DNA of 16,850 bases from an uncultured Collinsella sp. (GCA_900551635.1 URWQ01000008.1:1-16850); one strand, 5' to 3'. Counted from the stretch's first letter, positions 7,564 to 16,752 are shown. Notes: generated from the letters alone by a model not told the origin. A program made the numbers and translations.

Positions 7564-8811
7564 CTACCGTTCGTTAATATAGGTACGATGCGGAAACTTT
7601 AGACCCGGGAACAGCTTGCTCGTCAGTTCGCAGAAATAACCGTCCGTCATGCTCGCGATATAATCCACCACGGCTTGATCCTTGTCGTCCTGCCAGGCAT
7701 AGGTGCGATCGTAGTAGGAAAGTTGCTGCTCAATGCGCGAAATATGGTGCTTAAAGATGTAAGAGGACTCGTCACCACTGTTTAGATCCCGCAGGCAACG
7801 GTCGTAGAGCTTTTCGAAGGCCTCGCGCAGCTCCACCTCGGAATCGCCTTCGATACCGCCCTTGCTATAGATCTTCTCGTAGTTCTCGCGCTTGGCTCGG
7901 CGGATTTCCTCAAACAGGTCCTCGCTCATCTCGATGCGCGGCTTACCATAGCTGTGCTCAACGATATCGATGGAAGCGTGCGTAAGGATCCAGCTGTTGT
8001 AGGCACCGCCCCGGCCATCATCAAAAGCGTCGGGTGACAGCAGGCCCGCCGCGATCGCATCCTGACGGTCACGACCGACGTAGGCAAGGATATCCGAGAT
8101 GCGGACCACACAGCCTTCGAGCGTCATGGGACGCAGATGCCCAATTGCGCTATAGCCCGTGGCAATGCAATCCTCAACCGTCTGGTCAAACTGGTCAAAG
8201 GAGCTCATGTCCGAGAGCTCAAACACACGCTGCTCGTACTCGCCGTTATGGCATAGCACGCCGTCGAGCGTCTGGAGCGACACGTTGCGGCCGTACAGTG
8301 CGTCGAGCACGCGGACCGACTGCACGTTATGGAAAAAATAACGCCCCGTGCGCTCATGATAGATATCGTTGAGGAAGCGCTCGCCGGCATGGCCGAAAGG
8401 CGTGTGTCCCAAGTCATGACCCAGGCCAATCGCCTCGATCAAATCGCAATTGAGCCCCAGGGCGCGACCGATATCGCGCGCAATGCGGGAGACAAGCTGC
8501 ACGTGCAAACCGCGGCGTGACAGATCGTCATTGCTACGGAAGCTAAAGACCTGCGTTTTGCCTGCATAACGGGTGTACGCCGGAAGATGAAGTATCTTTT
8601 CGGTATCGCGCATAAACGCCGGACGCATAAGCGTACCTTTGTCGGCGGCGCGATCAATACGACGAATGACCTGATCGTCGTTGCAACGATACGGGTTGAC
8701 ATAGCCCGAAGCACGATCGGCGACAATGCGCTCGACCAGTTCGGGCGACAACGCCGAGGGAATACGGTCCATGCGCGCCTTAATGACGGCCGTTTCTTGA
8801 TTAGTTGCCAT
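7564..8811 (-). CDS. dGTPase-like HD-domain deoxynucleotide triphosphohydrolase
   Basis: A 415-residue member of the dGTP triphosphohydrolase family (HD superfamily), which removes tripolyphosphate from dNTPs and helps set the nucleotide pool. The metal site is visible: His in RGLHVQLV (about residue 103), the HD pair in GLGHDLGHTPFGHAGE (132-133) and a distal Asp in RISDILAYVGRD. PAYTRYAGKTQVF precedes the HD domain as in dGTPases. Several bacterial members are annotated dgt, but whether this one prefers dGTP cannot be read from the sequence. The ATG at 8811 has AAGGAG six bases upstream; the nine-codon upstream extension overlaps that ribosome site and is rejected. It starts 31 bp after the prepilin peptidase gene. 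Confidence 0.92.
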   Translation of the reverse strand: MATNQETAVIKARMDRIPSALSPELVERIVADRASGYVNPYRCNDDQVIRRIDRAADKGTLMRPAFMRDTEKILHLPAYTRYAGKTQVFSFRSNDDLSRRGLHVQLVSRIARDIGRALGLNCDLIEAIGLGHDLGHTPFGHAGERFLNDIYHERTGRYFFHNVQSVRVLDALYGRNVSLQTLDGVLCHNGEYEQRVFELSDMSSFDQFDQTVEDCIATGYSAIGHLRPMTLEGCVVRISDILAYVGRDRQDAIAAGLLSPDAFDDGRGGAYNSWILTHASIDIVEHSYGKPRIEMSEDLFEEIRRAKRENYEKIYSKGGIEGDSEVELREAFEKLYDRCLRDLNSGDESSYIFKHHISRIEQQLSYYDRTYAWQDDKDQAVVDYIASMTDGYFCELTSKLFPGLKFPHRTYINER

Positions 8812-8842
8812 GGCATGCTCCTTAAGAAGGATGCGCAATCGG

Positions 8843-9265
8843 TTACAAAGTGCAGCCCACGACCTCGATTATGGCAAAAATCGGCACCAAAAACGGGAGC
8901 AATGGCAGGGAGCGTGATTTTGTGAAGAGGCAGGAGAGGGCCAGGACCAGGAGCGAAACGGCAAATGCCACGATGCCGCCCATAGGGTCGAGCGTGCAAA
9001 GCGCGAAGAGTGCTTTGGCGTCCCCCATGCCAATCCCCGGGGCTTGACGAAGGCGCCGCCAGAGCGACTCAGTAAGCACAAGGGCAAGGTAGACGATGAC
9101 CGCAAGACCGGCATGATCAAGTGCAGTGTTAACGCCCCTGTCAAGCCAAACGCCCGCCAACGCCGCCACGGCACATGCGCCGGCAAGCCCATTGGGAAAC
9201 CGTCGCTCTCGGGCATCAATTGCCACGCCGGCAAAGATGCAAATCCAAAACGGGATATAGACCAT
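8843..9265 (-). CDS. Prepilin peptidase, A24 family, TadV/CpaA-like (peptidase domain only)
   Basis: A 140-residue, very hydrophobic protein with four to six membrane helices. The two aspartates of type IV prepilin peptidases are present: Asp17 in IDARERRFPN and Asp82 in GIGMGDAK (the GxGMGDxK motif). It lacks the N-terminal methylase domain of PilD, which is the short TadV/CpaA architecture used for Flp or Tad pili. No pilin or Tad gene lies in the window, so its substrate must be encoded elsewhere. The ATG at 9265 is preceded by GAGGAGGAG four bases upstream, and I prefer it over a start 15 codons earlier. It lies just downstream of the GT2 terminator. Confidence 0.88.
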   Translation of the reverse strand: MVYIPFWICIFAGVAIDARERRFPNGLAGACAVAALAGVWLDRGVNTALDHAGLAVIVYLALVLTESLWRRLRQAPGIGMGDAKALFALCTLDPMGGIVAFAVSLLVLALSCLFTKSRSLPLLPFLVPIFAIIEVVGCTL

Positions 9266-9290
9266 CGGACTCCTCCTCGAGCTGCATCGC

Positions 9291-9337
9291 AAAAGCAAAA
9301 ACCACCACAAAGGTGCCTGTCCCCTTTGCGGTGGTTT
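9291..9337 (-). terminator. Intrinsic terminator of the GT2 gene, containing a REP-like motif
   Basis: ACCACCACAAAGG (9301-9313) pairs with CCTTTGCGGTGGT (9323-9335) with one A/C mismatch. On the minus strand the hairpin is followed by TTTTTGCTTTTG, so it fits a Rho-independent terminator just after the glycosyltransferase stop. The loop and inner stem contain GTGCCTGTCCCCTTT, a sequence type common in dispersed bacterial repeats. Confidence 0.8.
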
Positions 9338-9346
9338 TGGTGGTGG

Positions 9347-10642
9347 TTATTTGGCGCCTTGCATGACCTCGTCAAGGGTAACGTTGACGGCGTGCTGCGT
9401 CGGCACCCAGTCGACCTTCAGGAACAGCGCGGCCACCGTGATGGGGATATAGCTGAACATAAAGATCGGGAAGGTAAACAGGTTAGTCACCAGACGCCAC
9501 TTTTGCGCGCAGTGAATGTGCTTGTACTCAAAGATAGTCGTGAGCAGCGCCAGGATAAAGAAGGTCTGATACATCATGGCGAAGGTCATAATGAGCGAAG
9601 CGGCGCACGCCTGCATCTCGACTTCGGTAGCCAAGAAACCATGCGAAAGGCCACCCACAATCAAGAACGTCGCATTAGCGAGCATCGAGATCAGCGATAG
9701 CAGCATACCCGGGGCGATCGTCATGAACATGTCGTAGGCGGCAAAGCGATGATAGCGGAACGTCGACTTGACCAGATGCTTACCGTAGGTAAAGAACACC
9801 TGGTAAAAGCCCTTGGTCCAGCGCATACGCTGCTTCCAGGATGCCTTGAACGTCACGGGTTGCTCGTCAAAGAACTCCGCCGGCGCATAGCCAATGCGAA
9901 TACCGTGAATAGCGCAGAACGTAGTGAACTGAATGTCCTCGGTCAGCGTGTGGAACTGCCAACCGTGCATGCCCTCGATAACGCTTGACGAGATAAGGTA
10001 ACCCGAACCCGAAACAGCGCAGGACGTCTTGCAGATATTACGCGCGTTGTTGAGGAAGCGCGCCTCGCGTAGATACCACGTGGCATTAGCAGCCGAGATC
10101 CACGAGCTGCCGAAGTTCTTGGAATTGCGATAGCTCGTGACCACATAGAAGCCCTGGTCAAAGGCATCATTCATCTTGGAAACGTAATCGCGGGAGATAA
10201 CGTTATCGGCATCGAAGATAAAGTAGCCCTCAAACGTGTCGGGATACTCGTTGAGAATGCGGTCGAAGCCAAAGTCCATGACCCAGCTCTTGCCCTTGCG
10301 GGCCAGGTCATTGCGCTCGTAAACAATGGCACCGGCCTCGCGCGCGAGCTGCGCCGTGTTGTCGGTGCAGGCATCGGCGACCACGAAAACCTCGATGAGC
10401 TCGGACGGATAATCCTGGTCCTTGATGGAGCGAACGAGGTTGGCGATCACGGCCTCCTCATTATGCGCCGCGATAAAAAAGGCATAGCGATGGAGTTTTT
10501 TGGCCTTGGGAGGCGCGACCTCGCCACGAAGAGCGCCAATGACAAAGAAGACCACCTGGTACAGAAAGCAGACCGTGAGCAGCGTGACGACAATCTGGTT
10601 GAAGATCACGATGGGTGTGTTGGTTTGTAAAAAGGCGAGCAT
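9347..10642 (-). CDS. Membrane glycosyltransferase, GT2 family (cellulose synthase/poly-GlcNAc synthase-like)
   Basis: A 431-residue inner-membrane enzyme with the processive GT2 layout: an N-terminal membrane helix (about 12-38), a cytoplasmic GT-A domain (about 50-285) and three or four C-terminal membrane helices (about 305-415). Motifs of the D,D,D,QxxRW type are visible: VADACTDNT near 92, FDADN (Asp144 and Asp146, the DxD for nucleotide-sugar and metal), TED (234-236, catalytic base) and QRMRW (271-275). It likely polymerises or transfers a sugar for a cell-surface polysaccharide; donor and product cannot be told. No PilZ domain is seen. The ATG at 10642 has GGGAG five bases upstream; a TTG five codons earlier is less likely. 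It has its own promoter and terminator, so it seems to be a single-gene unit. Confidence 0.9.
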   Translation of the reverse strand: MLAFLQTNTPIVIFNQIVVTLLTVCFLYQVVFFVIGALRGEVAPPKAKKLHRYAFFIAAHNEEAVIANLVRSIKDQDYPSELIEVFVVADACTDNTAQLAREAGAIVYERNDLARKGKSWVMDFGFDRILNEYPDTFEGYFIFDADNVISRDYVSKMNDAFDQGFYVVTSYRNSKNFGSSWISAANATWYLREARFLNNARNICKTSCAVSGSGYLISSSVIEGMHGWQFHTLTEDIQFTTFCAIHGIRIGYAPAEFFDEQPVTFKASWKQRMRWTKGFYQVFFTYGKHLVKSTFRYHRFAAYDMFMTIAPGMLLSLISMLANATFLIVGGLSHGFLATEVEMQACAASLIMTFAMMYQTFFILALLTTIFEYKHIHCAQKWRLVTNLFTFPIFMFSYIPITVAALFLKVDWVPTQHAVNVTLDEVMQGAK

Positions 10643-10676
10643 GCAGGCTCCCAGCAACGCGTAACGTAAACAATCG

Positions 10677-10706
10677 TATATCTTACCGCAGGCTTACCGA
10701 GTTCAA
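10677..10706 (-). promoter_or_regulatory. Possible promoter of the GT2 gene
   Basis: On the minus strand TTGAAC (10706-10701), 18 bp, then GATATA (10682-10677). The -35 box is good and the -10 box is weak; other registers in the AT-rich stretch are possible. It lies in the 82 bp gap between rluD and the GT2 gene, about 35 bp before the start codon. Confidence 0.4.
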
Positions 10707-10724
10707 GAAACCACCTAATACTGG

Positions 10725-11738
10725 CTAGGCTTCGAGAAGACCGAGCTGCGGAACGATTTCATCTCCAACGGCCGTGCGACCGAGCGAGCGCGGAGCCAGA
10801 TCGTCGAGAACAGCAGCGAGATCCCACGGCAACTCGTCGCGGCACTCAATGCGCTCCCCCGTCACGGGATGGTCGAACGCCACGCGCCAGGAATGAAGGA
10901 ACTGCCTGGTCAGGCCCTGGTCGGCGCGCGCATCGCACTTGCCGTAGAGTGGATCGCCCACGCAGGCGTGGTTGATATGACGCATATGCACGCGAATCTG
11001 GTGCGTGCGACCGGTAAACAGATGGCACTCAACGAGCGTATAACCATCGTCAAAGCGCGTGGAATCAAAGCGCTCGAGGACTTTAAAGGTCGTAATGGCC
11101 TGACGGGCAAAGGGGTCGTCCGAAACCGCCATCTTGACGCGGTCGCGCGTAGAACGGGCGATACCGGTATTGATGGTGCCCTCGTCCATGGCGATGTGCC
11201 CGTGGACAAGCGTGATATAGCGGCGGTCGAGCGTACGCGTGCGAATGAGATTTTGAAGCGCGCGCTGGGTGTCGTCGTCTTTTGCCGCGAGCATAAGGCC
11301 CGAGGTATCGCGATCCAGGCGATGCACGATGCCGGGGCGGTCCTCACCCTGCACGGTACCAAGATGATCGATACCGCAGTGGTAGACCAAGGCGTTCGCA
11401 AGCGTGCCGCTCTCGTGGCCGTGGGCGGGATGGCACACCAGCCCGCGCTGCTTGGAGAGCACAATGAGATAGTCGTCCTCATAGCGAATGTCGAGCGGGA
11501 TGGCCTCGGGAATCACATCGGTGGGATCGTGCGGCTCGGGCAGGTCGACCGAGATGCGGTCACCGGCGCGTACGGCATACTTTTTTGACAGACAGGTCTC
11601 GCCGTTCACGATTACGGCGCCGCCCTCGATCAGATGCGCGCAGGCAGAGCGCGTGGGGCAGCCGTCGTTGGCACCCAGAAAGGCGTCGAGACGCTGGCCA
11701 GAGCAATCGTCGGCAACAAGAATATGGATGTCGGCCAT
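10725..11738 (-). CDS. RluA/RluD-family 23S rRNA pseudouridine synthase
   Basis: A 337-residue pseudouridine synthase with an N-terminal S4 RNA-binding domain (about 12-65, GQRLDAFLGAN and GGAVIVNG) and an RluA-type catalytic domain. Motif II is GIVHRLDRDTSGLM (136-149) with catalytic Asp142. GRTHQIRVHM and DPLYG later in the protein are also family signatures. The architecture matches RluD, which modifies helix 69 of 23S rRNA, but RluC and other paralogues share it, so the exact target site is not certain. Its ATG shares one base with the lspA stop (TAATG), with AAAGGA upstream, so the two are translationally coupled. The lspA-RluD pairing is common in bacteria. Confidence 0.93.
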   Translation of the reverse strand: MADIHILVADDCSGQRLDAFLGANDGCPTRSACAHLIEGGAVIVNGETCLSKKYAVRAGDRISVDLPEPHDPTDVIPEAIPLDIRYEDDYLIVLSKQRGLVCHPAHGHESGTLANALVYHCGIDHLGTVQGEDRPGIVHRLDRDTSGLMLAAKDDDTQRALQNLIRTRTLDRRYITLVHGHIAMDEGTINTGIARSTRDRVKMAVSDDPFARQAITTFKVLERFDSTRFDDGYTLVECHLFTGRTHQIRVHMRHINHACVGDPLYGKCDARADQGLTRQFLHSWRVAFDHPVTGERIECRDELPWDLAAVLDDLAPRSLGRTAVGDEIVPQLGLLEA

Positions 11739-12337
11739 TAACGCTCATTCCTTTCGCGAATCTTGCGGGCACGCTCCCCACGCTGCTTGGCTTTGCGCTT
11801 AGCGCGGGCCTCATCACGGGCATTGAGCTCAGCAGTCGCATCGACCTCGCGAGCGGCGGGACTCAAGAACATGTAACCGATAAGCGCCAGCACAACACCG
11901 ACCGTAATGCCGATATCGGCCACATTGAAGACGGGAAAGTCGATGAAGGTGGTGGCAATAAAATCGGTCACGAAGCCAAAGGCCAAACGATCGATAGCGT
12001 TGCCGATAGCACCGCCCGCAACCATCGCCATGCCCACAACCTCAAGATGGGCGAGCTGGGGTGCACGAACGAGGTACACGGCAATAGCGACAATGACCGC
12101 CAGCGCCAGCACGGCAAACGCGATGCCATGCCCCTCGCCCATGCTAAAGGCAGCGCCGATATTGCGGACAAACAGGAAGTCGATCACGCCGGGGATGACG
12201 GTCACATGCAGTGCATCGCCCACGGCACGAACCGCAAGCTTGGTCAACTGGTCAACAAGCAGCACAACCAGCGCCACCCCACCAGCAACACCCAACCGCC
12301 AACGCAAAGGCGGCGTCATATCCCCAGTACGACCCAA
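11738..12337 (-). CDS. lspA: Lipoprotein signal peptidase (signal peptidase II)
   Basis: Cleaves the signal peptide of prolipoproteins after lipidation, in the cytoplasmic membrane. Four hydrophobic helices (about 15-38, 70-90, 98-116, 140-160) and the aspartyl protease signatures are present: VRNIGAAFSM (57-66), GGAIGNAIDR with Asp116, and FPVFNVADIGIT with Asp141. The C terminus is longer than usual: about 39 residues after the last helix, very basic and charged (ARAKRKAKQRGERARKIRER). The start is uncertain. The TTG at 12337 has AGGGG six bases upstream; the ATG at 12319 gives a 193-residue protein, but its only ribosome site would be two bases away. It overlaps the pseudouridine synthase gene by one base. 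Confidence 0.93.
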   Translation of the reverse strand: MGRTGDMTPPLRWRLGVAGGVALVVLLVDQLTKLAVRAVGDALHVTVIPGVIDFLFVRNIGAAFSMGEGHGIAFAVLALAVIVAIAVYLVRAPQLAHLEVVGMAMVAGGAIGNAIDRLAFGFVTDFIATTFIDFPVFNVADIGITVGVVLALIGYMFLSPAAREVDATAELNARDEARAKRKAKQRGERARKIRERNER

Positions 12338-12389
12338 ATCAATCCCCTACCCTCAAGAACATCGAATTCCGTTTAATGCAAGTAATCAT

Positions 12390-12395
12390 CTTATA
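12390..12395 (-). promoter_or_regulatory. Possible -10 element for lspA
   Basis: On the minus strand TATAAG (12395-12390) lies about 53 bp before the lspA start in a 110 bp stretch with no other feature (12338-12449). I see no convincing -35 box at 16-18 bp, so support is weak. Confidence 0.25.
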
Positions 12396-12449
12396 GTGAC
12401 AAACGCCAAACGCGCAGCATATTCACCAACGCTAGCGAAATAACCAGCT

Positions 12450-12488
12450 AAAAACGAAAGCGGCATTCCGAAAAACAGAATGCCGCTT
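12450..12488 (-). terminator. Intrinsic terminator between fic and lspA
   Basis: AAGCGGCATTC (12458-12468) and GAATGCCGCTT (12478-12488) form a perfect 11 bp stem with a 9-nt loop. On the minus strand it is followed by TCGTTTTT, so it can stop transcripts coming from fic before they reach lspA. Its distance from the fic stop (about 200 bp) suggests it belonged to an older upstream gene before the fic region was acquired. Confidence 0.75.
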
Positions 12489-12508
12489 GGACGTGACAAA
12501 AGTTGACG

Positions 12509-12561
12509 TTGGGGACGTTCTTGTTTGACTAGTCGTTTAAGAACGTCCCCAATGACTAGTC
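12509..12561. repeat. Perfect 14 bp inverted repeat (GGGGACGTTCTT type) plus duplicated GACTAGTC
   Basis: TTGGGGACGTTCTT (12509-12522) is exactly inverted at 12539-12552, with a 16 bp spacer. The palindrome GACTAGTC occurs in the spacer (12527-12534) and again just after the right arm (12554-12561, within TGACTAGTCA). No T-tract follows on either strand, so it is not a standard terminator. It looks like a REP-type intergenic element or the remains of a small mobile element; this is inference. Confidence 0.65.
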
Positions 12562-12565
12562 AGAA

Positions 12566-12661
12566 ATGAGCGTGGATAATCTCCCGTTTTTGGCCCCCGT
12601 GTGGACTCAAAGTGGGAGATTATCCGCGCTCGTTAGATAAGCGTCCAAAATCCACGCTCGT
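12566..12661 (+). repeat. Palindromic direct repeat, copy 1 (3' side of fic)
   Basis: This 96 bp segment is repeated in the same orientation at 14046-14142, with two substitutions (12626 G/A, 12640 A/T) and one single-base indel. Internally it is a large hairpin: GAGCGTGGATAATCTCCC (12568-12586 region) is inverted about 28 bp later, here with one mismatch, and the outer part of the right arm (TCCACGCTCGT) is repeated once more at the end. It begins five bases after the GACTAGTC element and ends 24 bp from the fic stop codon. Confidence 0.9.
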
Positions 12662-12685
12662 TTTAATATGGCTGGGCTGCGGTGC

Positions 12686-13858
12686 CTATCTAATCGGCTC
12701 AGCGTCTTCCCTGAGAATCGAAAGATACTCTTCATACCCGTACTGTCGGTATCTCTGTCTTGACTCGTCGAGTGGACGGAGGATACCCAATTCTTCAAAT
12801 GATTTGACGAGCGAGCTCGCGGTGCTCCTACCGATATCGAGTCGGGCAGCGATAAATGCGGTGTCGAGGATGGGATGCTCTTCAAGAAGGCTCAGCAGCC
12901 TTTGTCCGTTTGCGGCAGTCCTTCCGAGATTTTCGGTAATAGCTGCCGTCGAACGGTTGTGGAGATCAACAAGACTCTTTAAAGACCCTACCGAGTCCTT
13001 CGCACTCTCAAGAAGACTGGCGCAGAAAAACTCTATCCATTCCTCGTAAGTTCCTCGTTCCCTTACGGATGTGAGTTGTCGGTAGTACTCGCTTCGATTT
13101 TTCTTGAACTGGAACGATGGATAGAACAAGCAAGAATGAAGAACGCCATCGTTGATGAGCATAAGTGTAATGAGAAGCCTGCCCAGGCGACCGTTTCCGT
13201 CTAGGAATGGATGGGCAGTTTCAAATTGGTAATGGACGAGCGCCGCCCGCACGATCGGATCCATTTCGACTTGAGGCTCATTGATAAATCGTTCGAGGTC
13301 CTGGAGCGTGTTGCTCAAATCTTCAATGTTTGGAGGGACGAACGATGCAGTTGCAATGGTGCAGCCTGAAGGACCAATCCAGTTTTGTGAGGAGCGCAGC
13401 TCGCCTGGATTCTTCTCCGTTCCGCGCACTCCGTCCAGTAGGACCGCATGAACCTGCCTGAGAAGCCTCGTACACAAGGGCATCTTTTTGAGCAGTTCTA
13501 CGCCGCGGTCGACAGCACGGACATAATTCACGACTTCTGCGACATCTTTATGATGGAGTTGGGTTTGCGATGGACTAAGTAGGTCGTCAAACGTGCACTG
13601 GGTTCCCTCAATTTGCGAAGAAAGGAGTGCTTCTTTGCGCACATACATTGTCAGATACATGTCGGCGTTGGGAACAAAGTAGAGCATGCCTTCAAGCTCT
13701 CCAAGCTTTCGTGAGCATGTGGAAAGCGTGCGATAGGTTTCCTCAGTGAGGTTTAGCTGCCTCAATGATTGCAAGGGCGTTGGCAAAAACGAATAGTAAG
13801 CCAATTTCCCCGATAGATTATTGCGGAGCGTTCCCTGGCCGTTCTCCTCGATTTGCAT
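12686..13858 (-). CDS. Fic-family AMP-transferase with N-terminal inhibitory motif and C-terminal winged helix
   Basis: A 390-residue Fic protein, which would transfer AMP (or another nucleotide group) from ATP to a target protein. The catalytic motif is complete: HPFLDGNGRLGR (216-227) with His216, Asp220, Asn222 and Arg224. An N-terminal Fic_N-like region holds SSQIEG (80-85), which fits the [S/T]xxxE[G/N] inhibitory helix of class II Fic proteins, so it probably inhibits itself through Glu84. The C terminus (about 318-390) looks like a winged helix-turn-helix (LLSLLEEHP, then IAARLDIGRSTASSLVKSFEELGIL). The layout resembles Shewanella SoFic. The ATG at 13858 follows GGAGG by a few bases; an ATG four codons upstream overlaps that site. 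GC content is clearly lower than in its neighbours and direct repeats flank it, so it was probably acquired by transfer. Target unknown. Confidence 0.93.
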   Translation of the reverse strand: MQIEENGQGTLRNNLSGKLAYYSFLPTPLQSLRQLNLTEETYRTLSTCSRKLGELEGMLYFVPNADMYLTMYVRKEALLSSQIEGTQCTFDDLLSPSQTQLHHKDVAEVVNYVRAVDRGVELLKKMPLCTRLLRQVHAVLLDGVRGTEKNPGELRSSQNWIGPSGCTIATASFVPPNIEDLSNTLQDLERFINEPQVEMDPIVRAALVHYQFETAHPFLDGNGRLGRLLITLMLINDGVLHSCLFYPSFQFKKNRSEYYRQLTSVRERGTYEEWIEFFCASLLESAKDSVGSLKSLVDLHNRSTAAITENLGRTAANGQRLLSLLEEHPILDTAFIAARLDIGRSTASSLVKSFEELGILRPLDESRQRYRQYGYEEYLSILREDAEPIR

Positions 13859-13884
13859 CGCGCCCTCCATATCTTTAGTGCCGG

Positions 13885-13928
13885 AAACTCGTTATTAGGC
13901 TAATCATATCAATTCTAATAACGAGTTT
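13885..13928 (-). promoter_or_regulatory. fic promoter within a perfect 14 bp inverted-repeat operator
   Basis: AAACTCGTTATTAG (13885-13898) is exactly inverted at 13915-13928, spacer 16 bp. Inside the spacer, on the minus strand, lies an extended -10 element TGATATGAT (13911-13903); the -35 region falls on the outer arm. Transcription would start near 13896, about 38 nt before the fic ATG. A protein bound to both arms would block polymerase, so this is a likely repression operator. Confidence 0.65.
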
Positions 13929-13940
13929 ATGGCGAAAATA

Positions 13941-13972
13941 GTTATTAGAGTCGATTTGAATAATCTAATGAC
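13941..13972 (-). promoter_or_regulatory. Second fic operator, same half-site spacing
   Basis: GTTATTAG (13941-13948) and CTAATGAC (13965-13972) repeat the core half-sites of the first operator with one mismatch and the same 16 bp spacing, 50 bp further upstream of fic. A third, weaker half-site GTTATTGC is at 13981-13988. The pattern suggests cooperative binding by one dimeric regulator. Confidence 0.55.
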
Positions 13973-14045
13973 GAGAAGTCGTTATTGCTTTGGTGCAAGG
14001 TGGTCGAGTGGTCCCTCGGGCGCAGAGGAAAACGGATCATTCAAC

Positions 14046-14142
14046 ATGAGCGTGGATAATCTCCCGTTTTTGGCCCCCGTGTGGACTCAAAGTGGGAGAT
14101 TATCCACGCTCGTTAGATATGCGTCCGAAAATCCACGCTCGT
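14046..14142 (+). repeat. Palindromic direct repeat, copy 2 (between fic promoter and rpiR-type gene)
   Basis: A 97 bp near-identical copy of 12566-12661. In this copy the long stem is perfect: GAGCGTGGATAATCTCCC (14048-14065 region) against GGGAGATTATCCACGCTC (ending at 14111). ATCCACGCTCGT occurs at 14102-14113 and again at 14131-14142. It ends two bases from the stop codon of the RpiR-family gene. The adjacent 13989-14045 stretch shows nothing I can name. Confidence 0.9.
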
Positions 14143-14144
14143 CG

Positions 14145-16650
<2,506 letters not shown>

Positions 16651-16698
16651 TCGACAATATAAGTGCCACTGGGGAAAAGGTTTTGGGAAGGGCTTGGA

Positions 16699-16719
16699 AG
16701 GGCTTGCGATTCGAGCCCT
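16699..16719 (+). other. Short hairpin after the GH1 gene
   Basis: AGGGCTTG (16699-16706) pairs with CGAGCCCT (16712-16719), 8 bp with one G-U pair and a 5-nt loop. It lies about 50 bp after the GH1 stop and before the next promoter. No U-tract follows, so it may be a weak or attenuating 3' structure only. Confidence 0.3.
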
Positions 16720-16723
16720 CACC

Positions 16724-16752
16724 TTAGCAATTTGATCATTTGGCACTATAAT
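16724..16752 (+). promoter_or_regulatory. Probable sigma-70-type promoter of the PTS EIIA-like gene
   Basis: TTAGCA (16724-16729), 17 bp, then a perfect TATAAT (16747-16752). The start would be near 16759, leaving a leader of about 43 nt before the ATG at 16802. TGGCACT overlapping the -10 box is the inverse of AGTGCCA at 16662-16668, possibly by chance. Confidence 0.65.

Noticed and set aside
8843..9265. A Tad or Flp pilus locus around the prepilin peptidase
   Set aside because: Neighbours are rarA, a dGTPase-like gene and a glycosyltransferase; no pilin, ATPase or secretin gene is present in the window.
12566..12661. Palindromic repeat copies as intrinsic terminators of fic and the RpiR-type gene
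   Set aside because: Both lie just after stop codons, but the long stem is not followed by a U-tract on the minus strand. They might still slow polymerase or protect mRNA ends.
13989..14045. Possible tRNA fragment near copy 2, as an integration target
   Set aside because: Some GGTxGxGTGG-like bases are present but no acceptor stem, T-loop or anticodon arm could be built.
16662..16747. AGTGCCA/TGGCACT inverted pair around the EIIA-like promoter as an operator
   Set aside because: Only 7 bp arms separated by 72 bp; easily due to chance.
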